Assembly: GCA_032716605.1 (NCBI GenBank)
Contig: CM064569.1
Span: 9,737,180 to 9,801,179 of the forward strand
DNA length: 64,000 nucleotides
Source of the DNA: Paralithodes platypus
Taxonomy: Eukaryota > Arthropoda > Malacostraca > Decapoda > Lithodidae
Direction: 5' to 3'
Position 1 is the first letter of the stretch, and every line of letters begins with the position of its first letter. Both the position numbers and the translations under genes were made by a program. Below are positions 20,487 through 31,005 of this stretch, in pieces. Under the pieces are notes generated by a model. It had not been told where the DNA came from and did no database searches. It saw only the letters and a list, made by a program, of their open reading frames with translations.

Positions 20487-20855
20487 TTCTGAAAAGGGGC
20501 AAAATTACATTAAAAGACAATTATTTAAATTAGCTACATTGGAAGGAAATTATAAAAGCTACACTAGAAGACAAGAACCAAAGGGACTTGATATAGGCAA
20601 CTTTGACTGTTGTCTCCTTCACACACATAAAAGAAAAAATCCGCCTTCAGTTGAACAAAGAATCGCCTAAGCACAAAATATAAAATAAAATAGATAAATA
20701 TATACAATACAAAATAATAAACGCGTCCTTAAATACCGAAAGGGATCACCAGTCATTCTCTCTCTCTTATCCATCTTCCGATCCTATTCAAAACCTGAAT
20801 TATATCTCCCTACACAACCTCCGCACTGAATGATCCTCGAAAATGGCCCTTATAC
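20487..20855. other. Unassigned AT-rich DNA
   Basis: Presumed intron or leader of the 19549-20486 frame; nothing else recognised. Confidence 0.4.
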
Positions 20856-20978
20856 ATACATATATACATACAAACTTACTATACATACATACATACATAA
20901 TACAAATAAATAAATACAGGCATACATACATGCAAACTTAGTATACATACATACAGTACATACATACATACAAATAAA
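20856..20978. repeat. (CATA)n degenerate microsatellite
   Basis: Interrupted CATA repeats mixed with AAATAAATA. Confidence 0.9.
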
Positions 20979-21006
20979 TACAGTTTTGTGCTTACCGTAT
21001 TTTTTC

Positions 21007-21234
21007 AAGATGAGATGTAGATGTAGTGTTGATTCGGGCACGGTAGATCTCACGGTAATGATGAAACAGCTAGGGATTCCAACACGATGTATGATAATAA
21101 TAACAGTAGACGGAACACAATACCCTCCCGATGACACTTGGGGACACACTGACTGGAATCGGGTTACGGGTTACGTAGAAGCTAGAGTGCTTCTCAGTGG
21201 GGGGAAGAGATTGAAGAAGTTAGAGCAAGTATAG
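21007..21234 (+). CDS. Small unidentified frame after a splice-acceptor-like site
   Basis: The codons from the ATG at 21010 to a TAG at 21232-21234 encode a basic, cysteine-containing peptide (MRCRCSVDSGTVDLTVMMKQ at the start). The preceding bases, TACCGTATTTTTTCAAG, resemble a splice acceptor. There is no recognisable domain and no repeat match in the window. It may be a chance frame; it is included because it is not explained by any transposon seen here. Confidence 0.25.
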   Translation, partial: KMRCRCSVDSGTVDLTVMMKQLGIPTRCMIIITVDGTQYPPDDTWGHTDWNRVTGYVEARVLLSGGKRLKKLEQV

Positions 21235-21239
21235 TTCGA

Positions 21240-21400
21240 GAAAATAGAAAATAGAGGGAGATGTATAAAGATGGTGGGCTGACCACCTTGCTGTTGTTAA
21301 TTTATACTTTATCTTGTACATCATGTTTTGAAAAAAAAAAATATATCTATGTTATAAAAGTTTAAAAAATGTTGACCCAAGGCCACTGAAAAAGTATGTC
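21240..21400. other. Unassigned DNA
   Basis: AT-rich with a short A-run at 21330; nothing recognised. Confidence 0.45.
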
Positions 21401-21958
21401 GACTCTTTGGTAATTTTATTCCAATATGTTTCACTATGTTTCACTGCCTGCCGTCCTGCTGTTCCGGCCGCTTCGATAGGTCCCCCGTCTGGGGTCCACC
21501 GAAGTGGGCCCCAGGCAAGAGATCCATCTACCAGATTAAGTGCTCTCGGCAATGCTCCCCATACGACATGCAGTCTTAATGGTTCTCCTGCCTGAGGTCC
21601 ACAAGGGTGGGCCCCAGACAAGAGCTCCACCAAAAGTACATGTTTCCAGTAAGGGATAGGAGGATAGGCAGTCACGGGCCCCAGCAGTGCACCAGCTCGG
21701 GAGCATCACCATTGACTGCCTCAGAGTGGTAATGAGGCACTGATATCTCCACCCCGAGATCGGTGCTATCTCGAGGGGTTCTATACTGGCACTCCTATCG
21801 GTGTTGTCATGGGATTACAGCTGGCAGTGATGTGGGACGCTCTACCACCCCCACCAACCTGCAGAGCCCCTGGTTAAGTCATGTTTCGTTGTCATAATCG
21901 GTATTGGCATAATCGGTATTGTCATAATCAGTATTGTTAAGATTGTTAGTTGCGTTAT
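21400..21958 (-). other. 3' UTR of element F
   Basis: This GC-rich non-coding sequence after the ORF2 stop contains two related blocks, GGGGTCCACCGAAGTGGGCC and GAGGTCCACAAGGGTGGGCC (about 21492 and 21594), and a short AATCGGTATTG triplication near 21897-21935. Assignment to the LINE is by position. Confidence 0.55.
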
Positions 21959-24717
21959 TTATGGATAATTCCATCTTGTATATAAAGGCTGCGGCTGTTG
22001 AGGATTATTATGTAATGGTGTTGGGAACCATGCATGAGATCTGTTATTCATTGATTCTTTTAATTCCAGGTAGTACGGATCCTCCAACAGCTCTAAATTA
22101 TGCCAGACCTTATTTGCCCTGTTGTGCAGTTTTTGATTTACTGGATTTAGTTTACTAAGATTGTGAAGTTCTTCTGTTGTGAAATTGTATGGGTAAGATT
22201 CGTCATAGGCAAAACGAAGGGCTTTATTCTGGATTTTCTGCAGTCTAAGTAGTTGTGTGTTTGATAGTCCTGTGAGAGGTATGCATGGGTATTCAACAGC
22301 GGGTATAACATAAGCCTTAACTAAATGAAGTTTGATATTTAGTGGAAGATCTTTGAACTTATATACATCTTGTAGCGCTCTATTACCTTTGTTAATTAAA
22401 TCGGTGACATGTTTTATGACTCCTCCGTTCGTGATTTTGAGGCCCAACGTCTTGCCTTCCCATTTTTGCTCCATAAGATCACCCTCCACAATTATGTCTA
22501 CTGTTTTCTTTACTGCTAGTGGAATTATTGTACATTTTTTAATGTTAGTCTTTATTTTCCAGGCCCTTTCAAATTTATTTAGTCTACTTATCTCGTTTTC
22601 CACCCTATTAGCCATCATCCTCCTCGATTTTCCCCTGTAACTGATTACCTGAGTAATATCATCGGCGTATACGATATTCATACATCCATGTGCTGGCAAT
22701 GGTAGGTCCATGGTATAGATGGAGTATACAATTGGTGAGAAAATACCACCCTGGGGCTCAACAGCTCAAACTCAGGGCCAATGGTATTGTTTATCTGGAT
22801 TCTAGCACTCCTATCCATAAGGTAATCACATAACAGTTTCTCTAGATATCCAGGTAGTTGTAGCTGCAAGATCATAAATTTGAGCCCCTCATGCCAGACC
22901 TTATCAAATGCTTTTGACACATCCCTTAATACCATATGGCACTGATTTTTTTCCGCCAAAGTCTGTGCAATTTTTTCATATATTATAGCCAGTGCTGTGG
23001 TGGTGCCCCTGTTCTCCCGAAAACCATGCTGTTGGTGTGGAATTAGATTATTTCGGTTCAAATGTAGTCTTAGCCGTGTGTATATGCATCTCTCCAGCAA
23101 CTTACCTGGGACCTCCAGTAAAGAAATTGGTCTATATGATTTTGGGTCGTAGTGTGATTTATTTTCTTTGGGAATGAAGTGGAGAATTGCTTTTTTGAAG
23201 CGATCGGGAAAGTATCCCATTGATAGAGTCAGGTTGAATATAGTTACTAGCATTTTTATAGATTCTTCGGGTAGTTCTTTCAAAATGGTGGAATCTATTT
23301 TGCTGCTTCCAGGTGGTTTACGTTTCAGGGATTTGATATGGCGATGTAGTTCCTCTAAAGTTATTTTGCTTGTTACAAAGTCCTGTTGGTTGAAGATTGA
23401 CAGGTCTGCTACATGGTCGGGGGTTATTCTATGTCGGTTTTCTCTCAGAAATTCGTGAACCCTCTCTTCATTCTCCTCATCAAATTCTTCATTTTCATCT
23501 TCAGATATTCTGAAAGTTGGTTCCCATATTCTTCTAAATATTTGTTCCTTCTCATTATCATCATATATTTTGGTGTTGTGGTCGTCTATAATATATTTTG
23601 GCATTCCCGATTTACCGCCCTTCATGTCTCCTACCTTTCTCCAAAACTCTACCGGTGCATGATATATTTGTGTTAAGTTTATGATTTTTTCATTGTATTG
23701 TTCATCATGGATTCACTTTCTTTCCTCCTCAATCTCCCGCTGCAGTCTCCTATATTCTCTGTACCTGCCATAATTCCATCCCCCCACTCCTGCATCTATA
23801 CTCAATTGTTTGCATTGATTTTGGATATTCCTTAATGCAGCACTGGAGATGGCTCGTGATTGTATCTTAGATGACGTAGTTGGAATATGTTTGTCAATAG
23901 CTTTTTGTGTGATTTTGTACCATTGTTCCACCATCTCATCGACCTCCTCAAGACCTACTTCACCCTCATTGTAATTGTGAATATTACTAAGTTCGTCAGA
24001 TATTGTCTCCCTGAAACTGTCCCAACTCACATTGCGAAAGAAATAACGCTTCCTAGCTGGTTCATAGATTGCTTTGGCAGTTAGTGTAATGATAATCGGT
24101 AGGTGATCTGATGTAGTTATTGGACCTGGGTCAATCCTTACATTATGCCTGCACTTGTTATTGCCCAAGATTATGTCTGGTGTTGTATGTGAGTTTGCCC
24201 TAATCAAAGTTGGAAAATTAGGACCGATATGCACCAGTTTATTATTTTTCATCAACCTAGCAAGACTTTGGCCAACAAGATTTTCTGATCTATGTCCGAG
24301 AAGCGTGTGTTTTGCGTTCAGATCCCCCACAATGTAAGTCGGCTCGTGTTTAGACTGTAGTCTATGGAAGTCTGGGAACGGTAAAAATGGGCGTCTGGGG
24401 GGTAGGTATGTGGTTGCAACATTAATTAGTCCCAAGGTTGTTTCTATAGATATGCAGAGTACATCAGTTATATAGTCTTCATCTATCTTGTGTCTAATGT
24501 CACTTCTAATGAGGATTGCACTTCCATCATTTCGTTCACCTGAATTATTGACAAGGTATGTTATATATCCATGGATTTTTATTTGGTCTTGCTGGTTACA
24601 GCCCTGGCCATTAATTAGTATAACATTTGGGTGCTCCAGTAGATACGAATTTGTCTGTAGTTGTTTCCGGGTCTCCCAGTGAAGTACATTATGCTGCATT
24701 ATTTTCAAAGTTTCCAT
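21959..24717 (-). pseudogene. Element F ORF2: endonuclease and RT, one stop and one frameshift
   Basis: The endonuclease starts at METLKIMQHNVLHW (24717) and has TYLPP, VGDLNAKH and SDHLPI. The frame meets a single TGA at 23713-23715 and then continues unchanged into the RT (FWRKVGDMKGG, KSYRPISLLEVPGKLLER, DVSKAFDKVWHEGL). A small deletion at about 22755-22760 removes the first residues of the GVPQG motif and shifts the frame; the rest (PQGGIFSP, IVYADDITQV, ALRFAYDES) lies in another frame to the stop at 21959. Two lesions in about 920 codons suggest modest age. The Jockey group is the best fit by motif; the clade is not resolved. Confidence 0.87.
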
Positions 24718-24781
24718 AGTTAAGGGAATAAGATAACCTGACTTAACAGATATAAGTTAAAAAGTGTCTTATAAGTTTCCC

Positions 24782-25534
24782 TTAACGTAACTTCTTCCTC
24801 TTTGATTTATTGTCTTCTTCTATGGAGTTATCCACTTGCAGGCCACTCTTCGTCTTTTTGTATTCAAGATCCTGGAAGACCCTTAGTGTGTCTGACAGGT
24901 TAATTTTGTCTGAGATAAGCATATCGTACACATCTTTGTGTTCAAAATTGGGATTGCTGTATATCCATTTGAATTTGTTTTTCTTTACACCATCCAGTAG
25001 CACATCCGCCCCTAATGGTTGGGGCCAACCTTGTGAGCCTGACGTCACAATTAAGAGTCCCATTTCAGATGCCTTGTGTTTATGTCTTCGTGTCCGTTCT
25101 GTGTCTTCACTATGTTCCTTAGATTCTCTCCTTTGACTGGAATTTTTCCTACTGGTTGATGCTTCTGCATGTGCTTGTGATACTACAGTATTTTCCGGCA
25201 AGAACACTTCAGGTGCACTACTTGTGTCTTCAAAAATTTGGCTGCTGGACTGTGTGGTTTCTGGCAATATGACCGTGGGCAGGTTGTTCAGCCTGAGTGA
25301 TTCGTTAAGCACTGCATTGAATACCCCTAGTTGTGCTAAGTTACGTGTATGTGCGTAAAACACCAGAGTCATGAGTTTGCATGAGGTTTCTTTGTCCAAG
25401 TTGGGGTTAGGTAGCATGGCTTGTTGCTGAGTTATGTGAGCATAATATGTTATATTCTGTTTTTTCTGTGTTTTATCTGTTTGCATTTGATCCTTCTTGG
25501 TTTTGATTGCATCCCTTCTCTTAGGGCAGGCCAT
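24782..25534 (-). CDS. Element F ORF1
   Basis: A 250-residue basic, hydrophilic protein directly upstream of ORF2. The N-terminus is MACPKRRDAIKTKKDQMQTD, the middle is serine- and charge-rich (RRESKEHSEDTERTRRHKHK), and the C-terminus ends KSKRKKLR, a likely nuclear-localisation signal. No zinc knuckle or esterase motif is seen. It is assigned as ORF1 by position and composition; such proteins bind element RNA. The frame is intact. Confidence 0.7.
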   Translation of the reverse strand: MACPKRRDAIKTKKDQMQTDKTQKKQNITYYAHITQQQAMLPNPNLDKETSCKLMTLVFYAHTRNLAQLGVFNAVLNESLRLNNLPTVILPETTQSSSQIFEDTSSAPEVFLPENTVVSQAHAEASTSRKNSSQRRESKEHSEDTERTRRHKHKASEMGLLIVTSGSQGWPQPLGADVLLDGVKKNKFKWIYSNPNFEHKDVYDMLISDKINLSDTLRVFQDLEYKKTKSGLQVDNSIEEDNKSKRKKLR

Positions 25535-25637
25535 TGGAATCCACTACCAGGCCTACTTATTAATGGGTGGGTTGAAGGGGCGGAGTTATGGGGTAGTAGA
25601 TGTCACCCATTGGTTCGCCTCCCAACAGACTGGCCAA

Positions 25638-26013
25638 TTAAGGGGGGTCACCTGTTTTTTTTTATCTTTCTCTCCTTTTCTCTCTTTCCCTGGCTTGTAT
25701 CCATTTTGCCCAATTCAGCCAACTGTTTTAAGACGTTTATCTCCATCCAGGTGTCGATTTCTTCCTGGCGAGCGATAGCGATCTAGCACTGTTTGGAGAA
25801 ATCCGGCTTCGCCGGAAACATTTTTATATCGAAAAATGTATACATTTAGCTTGCTGTCAAAACAAAAATATATATATGCTAGCTCGCTGCCGCTCGCCAG
25901 GAAAATATTGACACCTGTAAACGTCTTTAAAAAGTAGGCTGAATGGGGCCGAATGGATACAAGCCAAAGAGAGAGGGAGAGAAAGATAAAAAAAAGCAAG
26001 GTGGTCTCCCTGG
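25638..26013. mobile_element. P1 long-palindrome element, copy b
   Basis: It starts at TTAAGGGGGGTCACC and has inverted arms with GACGTTTATCTCCATCCAGG and the core on each side, around a centre with TCGAAAAATGTATACATTTA and an AT-rich run. The right end is decayed (GGTGGTCTCCC). Confidence 0.83.
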
Positions 26014-26027
26014 ACCCTTTTAATATA

Positions 26028-26160
26028 AGACCATAAGAAAACGAAAATCTGCAGAGGTCCTACCGGCCCACACAAGGCAGATCCCTTTCACACGCAACCA
26101 ATATTATTCTTGTGACAATCCAAATTACGTGTGAAACTTTCCACCGTTTCTGAGCAGACA
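26028..26160 (-). mobile_element. CR1 tail of a third subfamily (C)
   Basis: It carries ACCATAAGAAAACG, a CTACCGGCCCACACAAGGCA block and TTTCCACCGTTTCTGAG. The same 3' end recurs at 33515-33745. It abuts a plus-strand CR1 fragment at 26161. Confidence 0.78.
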
Positions 26161-26473
26161 TAATTTTGAAACTTTATCTAGCGTTAGCGAGGCCACATAT
26201 GGATGATGCTGTTCATTTATGGCGTCCCTATTACAGAATGGACATAAATTCCTTGGAAAGATTTCAACGTAGAATGACAAAAGTTATACATAATATTAGA
26301 AATCTTCCATATGAAGAAAGGTTGAAGGAATTAGGCTTAGATTCGTTAGAAAGACGCAGAGTTAGAGGGGATATGATAGAGATGTTCACGTGGGTTAGTG
26401 GGATTAATAAAGGGTTCATGAAAGATGTACTGAAGCTCAGTGATAGCGAAAAAACTCGAACTAATGTTTTCAA
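26161..26473 (+). mobile_element. CR1 plus-strand copy, left part (split by CR1 A3)
   Basis: This encodes the CR1 ORF2 C-terminal block, starting KLYLALARPHMDDAVHLW and reaching LSDSEKTRTNVFK. It stops mid-frame at 26473. The missing continuation begins at 28882 (TTCAAATTGG), so the 2.4 kb between them is an insertion with TTCAA duplicated at 26469-26473 and 28882-28886. Confidence 0.88.
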
Positions 26474-28022
26474 GAACATAAGAACATAAGAACATAAGAA
26501 AATGGGAGTCTGCAGAAAGCCGATTGGCCTAAGCAAGGCAGATCCCTGTCCCACACTACCCCAAATTCAATTACAAAGCCCAATTATAGGCTTCACACTC
26601 TAATACCCTGAGGATCATCTTACCAAAACGGTTAGAGATTAACGCAGGATTATGGGGGTCTACAGAGCGCTGATTGGCCCAACCCGGCTGATCCCCCTTC
26701 ACACCCATCCCTTCTCGTCCATATGCTTATCCAATTTTATCTTAAAGCTCCCTACAGTTTTAGATCCCACTATAGCACTTGGTAGTCCATTCCACCCATC
26801 TACAACTCTGTTACCAAACCAATATTTGCCTATATCTTTTCTGAAACGAAATTTATCTAATTTGAAACCATTGGTACGAGTTCTTTCGCTATCACTGAGC
26901 TTTAGTACATTTGTCATGTCCCCTTTGTTAATCCCACTAACCCACTTGAACACCTCTATCATATCCCCTCTAACTCTGCGTCTCTCTAACGAATGTAAAC
27001 CTAATTTCTTCAACCTTTCTTCATACGAAAGATTTCTAATATTATGGATCATTTTTGTCATTCTACGCTGTACTCTCTCCAATGAATCTATGTCCATTCT
27101 GTAATAAGGACACCAAAATTGGACAGCATAATCCATATTGGGTCTCACTAATGACAAGTAAAGTTTTAAGATAACATCAGCAGTTCTGTTACTCACACTC
27201 CTAGAGATGAACCCGAGAATCCTGTTTGCCTTATTACGAACGCTTATACACTGTTTTCTAGGCTTCAAATCATTGCTAACAAACACACCTAGATCTTTCT
27301 CGCAGTCTGAATTTTCTAATTCTAAATTAGCTAGTTTATATTTAAAATTTGTTTGCATCTTCCCTATCTTTAATACCTTGCATTTGTCAATGTTAAACTT
27401 CATCTGCCAATTTACTGACCATTCATGTAAGGTATCTAGATCCCTTTGGAGGCACTCTATATCGCTATCTGAATCAATTGATCTCCCTATTTTAGTATCG
27501 TCTGCGAATTTACTTATCCTACTAGTTATACCTAAATCTAGGTCATTTATGTATATAAGAAACAACAGTGGACCTAATACCGATCCCTGGGGGACACCAC
27601 TTTTGACTGCTCCCCATTCTGACTTGGTACCATTTATGCTGACTCTCTGCTTCCTACCAATTACCCATGACCTAATCCATCCTAACAACGCCCCACCTAT
27701 TCCATGTGCCTCAACCTTTCTCATCAATCTCTCATGAGGGACTCTGTCGAAAGCTTTACTGAAATCTAAATATATAATATCATATGACTTGTCATTATCT
27801 ACTGCTTCATATACCTCTGAGAAAAAACTAAGCAAATTAGTAAGGCAAGACCGTCCCTGAGTGAATCCATGCTGAGAAGAATTGATTAAGTTAAATGTGT
27901 CTAAGTGGTTTCTCATTTTCCTAGCAATAATTGACTCTAGTAGCTTTCCTATGATTGAAGTGAGACTAATGGGACGGTAATTGGATGCTATTGATTTATC
28001 ACCTTTTTTGAAGATCGGAACT
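26474..28022 (-). mobile_element. CR1-clade LINE copy A3, inserted in another CR1
   Basis: The minus-strand octamer tail begins at 26474. The sequence is very close to copy A2 until about 28022, at the start of the RT. Beyond that, the same insertion contains a minisatellite instead of CR1 sequence. The insertion is bounded by the 5-bp TTCAA duplication. Confidence 0.92.
26699..28022 (-). pseudogene. CR1 ORF2 C-terminal part, copy A3 (frame open)
   Basis: 405 residues are open from MRNHLDTFNLINSSQHGF to the normal C-terminus (DKHMDEKGWV), including [22 protein letters not shown] and KFADDTKIGR. The endonuclease and ORF1 are absent, so the copy cannot move on its own. The lack of stops suggests a recent insertion. 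Confidence 0.9.
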
Positions 28023-28881
28023 ATCTCTCTAACCTCCCTCCCTTCTGTCCCATTCCTCCCTCACTTCTGTCTCATTCCTCCCTCACTTCTGACTCATTCC
28101 TCCCTCACTTCTGTCTCATTCCTCCCTCACTTCTGACTCATTCCTCCCTCACTTCTGTCCCATTCCTCCCTCACTTCTGTCTCATTCCTCCCTCACTTCT
28201 GACTCATTCCTCCCTCACTTCTGTCTCATTCCTCCCTCACTTCTGTCTCATTCCTCCCTCACTTCTGTCTCATCCCTCCCTCACTTCTGTCTCATCCCTC
28301 CCTCACTACTGTCTCATTCCTCCCTCACTTCTGTCTCATCCCTCCCTCACTTCTGTATCATTCCTCCCTCACTTCTGTATCATTCCTCCCTCACTCCTGT
28401 CTCATTCCTCCCTCACTTCTGTCTCATTCCTCCCTCACTTCTGTCTCATCCCTCCCTCACTCCTGTCTCATTTCTCCCTCACTTCTGTCTCATCCCTCCC
28501 TCACTTCTGCATCATTCCTCCCTCACTTCTGTCCCATTCCTCCCTCACTTCTGTCTCATTCCTCCCTCACTTCTGTCTCATTCCTCCCTCACTCCTGTCT
28601 CATCCCTCCCTCACTTCTGTCCCATTCCTCCCTCACTTTTGCTTCATCCCTCCCTCACTTCTGTATCATTCCTCCCTCACTTCTGTCCCATTCCTCCCTC
28701 ACTTCTGACTCATTCCTCCCTCACTTCTGACTCATTCCTCCTTCACTTCTGTCTCTTTCCTCCTCAATTTATCTCTCATTCCTCCCTCACTTCTCTCACA
28801 TCCCTCCCTCACTTCTGTCCCATTCCTCCCTCACTTCTGACTCATTCCTCCCTCACTTCTGACTCACTTCTCACTTCTGAC
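28023..28881. repeat. 22-bp minisatellite inside the CR1 A3 insertion
   Basis: About 39 copies of a 22-bp unit containing CATTCCTCCCTCACTTCTG, with scattered variants (CATCCC, TGACTC, TGTATC). It is strongly strand-asymmetric: pyrimidine-rich on plus. It lies between the 5' end of CR1 A3 and the right-hand TTCAA duplication, so it entered with the CR1 or expanded afterwards from its 5' junction. Confidence 0.93.
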
Positions 28882-29098
28882 TTCAAATTGGATACATTTC
28901 GTTTCAGGAAAGATATAGGCAAATACTGGTTTGGTAACAGAGTTGTAGACATGTGGAATAGGCTACCGGGTGGTATAGTGGGATCAAGAACGATATAGAG
29001 CTTCAATATATAATTGTATAGACATATGGACGAGATCGGGTTGGTGTGAGATGGATCTGCCGTGTATGGGTCAATTCTTATTTTCTTATTTGTAAATG
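28882..29098 (+). mobile_element. CR1 plus-strand copy, right part
   Basis: This continues the copy at 26161-26473. It encodes FRFRKDIGKYWFGNRVVDMW and the 3' UTR, ending at TTCTTATTTTCTTATTTG, a decayed octamer tail. Confidence 0.87.
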
Positions 29099-29279
29099 CC
29101 ATATTCAAATAAATAGAATCGTCAAGAAAGTTGATGAGAAACGTCTATCAACTTTCTGAACTGTCGAAATCGGTTGCAAACACGTAATTTGCGATTGACA
29201 AAATAGGATGATATATAGACAAAATATAGAAGCATGGCAAACATAGGTTTACTAAATGCTGTATCACTGTAACATCAAT
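29099..29279. other. Unassigned DNA with short inverted repeat
   Basis: AGAAAGTTGATGAGA and its near-complement (TATCAACTTTCT) near 29126 and 29144 could form a hairpin. Nothing else recognised. Confidence 0.45.
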
Positions 29280-29490
29280 TTTCGAGATGATGAGCGCGGT
29301 TTTTTTTCTGGTATTTAATAAACGATTTTCTTCAGATTAGGAAGGGTATGTGGAAGCCAGAAGGTTAATTGACCACTTGCGAGTTTCAGGCTACAAAGAA
29401 GTTGAAGCTGTAGACATCGATAGTAAACAGAAATGCGATAATAATGTAGGTTTCTGAACTTTCTTATGGCTAAAGAGTAGGTTGAATTGG

Positions 29491-29555
<65 letters not shown>

Positions 29556-29756
29556 GAACTACAACCGTATTTTAGCTGGTAATTCTGCTAAATATCGATG
29601 TCTACAACTCCAACTTCCGTATAGAAGGAAACTCGCAAGTGGTCAATTGAGAAAGTATTTACCCCCATAGTTCCCACTGATTCTTCCTAAGTTGTATAAA
29701 ATCGTCTACTGGTGGCCAGAATAGACAGTCAAAATGCGTCATGATCTTCAAAGGGT
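29280..29756. mobile_element. M5 element, copy d, containing M1
   Basis: The left arm is degraded (CGATTTTCTTCAGATTAGGA near 29322). The right arm is clear: TTCCTAAGTTGTATAAAATC, then GACAGTCAAAATGCGTCATG and AAAGGGTTAA. M1 (29371-29644) occupies its centre. Confidence 0.72.
29371..29644. mobile_element. M1 element, copy b, with (TA)n expansion
   Basis: Terminal repeats as in the other M1 copies, bounded by AATT (29367-29370, 29645-29648). A TA microsatellite at about 29496-29550 makes it about 55 bp longer than the other copies. Confidence 0.88.
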
Positions 29757-30126
29757 TAAGGGGAGACTGACCGTTTGTTTGGTCTATTAATTCATTTATT
29801 CATAAATTGTTTTAGTTTCCTCCCTAGACCTCCATCAAGCTTAGAAATTCACAACCTAGAACCCCCTTCAAGATAAATTTGTACATTTTTCGGTAGAAAA
29901 ATGTCCTGGCCGAAGGCCGGTTCCTCTTAAAATTGCAGGCTCGCTATCGCTCGCCAGGAAATAATCGATACCTAAGTAGCACGAAAGGTCTTAAAATTGA
30001 CAACGAAATGGGGCGAAAGGTGTTAACATCGCCAAACTAATGGGCCGCACGTCTTATAATCTCAAAACTAGTAGTGCTAAAACCTTAGGGAGAAGGGGGT
30101 CCAGAAAAACGGTCTGCCTCCCCTTA
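29756..30126 (+). mobile_element. P2 element, copy c
   Basis: It starts TTAAGGGGAGACTGACCG and ends GGTCTGCCTCCCCTTAT, giving terminal inverted repeats of about 20 bp. Inside are TTTTTCGGTAGAAAAATGTC, the hairpin CTGGCCGAAGGCCGG, the core GGCTCGCTATCGCTCGCCAG and the GGGGC-GAAAGG repeats. One of the best-preserved copies. Non-coding. Confidence 0.88.
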
Positions 30127-30227
30127 TAAACTGTTTGCTGCTTTGTTTCCGAGCGGGTAATAACGCAGGTGTAGGTCAGGTCAGGCCACGGATCTGGTCA
30201 AAGGTCACGGGTCAGGTCAACAGTATA

Positions 30228-30439
30228 AAGCCGGTATCACACGAGAGCTATTATAGTCAAAATTCGATGATCGACATTTTTCTGGCAACATTTCTGGACT
30301 ATTTTGCACTGGTTTTGGAAACTAGACTGTTGGTAGATGAATTTAGGTAACCGAAATATTGTAAATGTTGACCTCATAAGCTGCCAGACCAGTGTTGAGG
30401 ATAAATGTTGAGTGAAACAGGGCTCGTGTGACACCGGCT
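30228..30439. mobile_element. M4 element, copy c (TAA duplication)
   Basis: A 212-bp element with ends AGCCGGTATCACACGAG and CTCGTGTGACACCGGCT, flanked by TAA at 30225-30227 and 30440-30442. Non-coding. Confidence 0.88.
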
Positions 30440-30499
30440 TAAAGGTCAATTATAAGAGCATTATAAAGTGGGGCTAGTGGTAAGACAAATCAGCGGCGG

Positions 30500-30871
30500 T
30501 TAAGGGAGCCCACCTCGCTTTTTTTCTCTTTCTCTCCCTTTCTCTTTGGCTTGTATCCATTCGGCCTCATTCAGCCTACTGTGTTAAGACGTTTACCCAT
30601 CCAGGTGTCAAAATTCTCCTGGCGAGCGGTAGCAAGCCAGCATATATATATTTTTGTTTTGACAGCAAGCTAAATTTGTACAGTTTTCGATAGAAAAATG
30701 TCTCCAGCGAAGCCGAATTTCTACATATAATGCTGGCTCGCTATCGCTCGCCAGGAAGAAATCAACACCTGGATGAGGATAAACGTCTTAAAACAGTTGG
30801 CTTAATGGGGCCGAATGGATACAAGCCAGGGAAAGAGAGAAAAGGAGAGAAAGATAAAACACAAGCCTTAA
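30500..30871. mobile_element. P1 long-palindrome element, copy c
   Basis: It starts TTAAGGGAGCCCACCTCGC and has two inverted arms with the core. The centre reads TTTTCGATAGAAAAATGTCT with a CCAGCGAAGCCG hairpin. The right end GCCTTAA is slightly decayed. Confidence 0.86.
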
Positions 30872-30929
30872 CCATAATTAGGGATCGGTAGGGTAGGAGA
30901 GGCTAAGAGGGGGGGGGGGGTCTTAATCC

Positions 30930-30937
<8 letters not shown>

Positions 30938-31001
<64 letters not shown>
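30938..31001. repeat. (CA)n microsatellite
   Basis: About 32 uninterrupted CA dinucleotides. Confidence 0.97.

Positions 31002-31005
<4 letters not shown>

Larger units (their letters stand above)
21400..25640 (-). mobile_element. Jockey-group LINE (element F), nearly full length, inactive
   Basis: The minus-strand order is ORF1 (25534-24782), ORF2 (24717-21959), then a GC-rich 3' UTR of about 550 bp. The 5' end lies between the ORF1 start and the P1 element that begins at 25638, and the 3' end is not sharply defined. The gap between ORF1 and ORF2 is 64 nt. ORF2 carries one nonsense codon and one frameshift. No other copy is in the window. Confidence 0.82.

Noticed and set aside
21400..21958. 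GC-rich island as an independent gene
   Set aside because: It directly follows the LINE F ORF2 stop in the same orientation and is better read as its 3' UTR.
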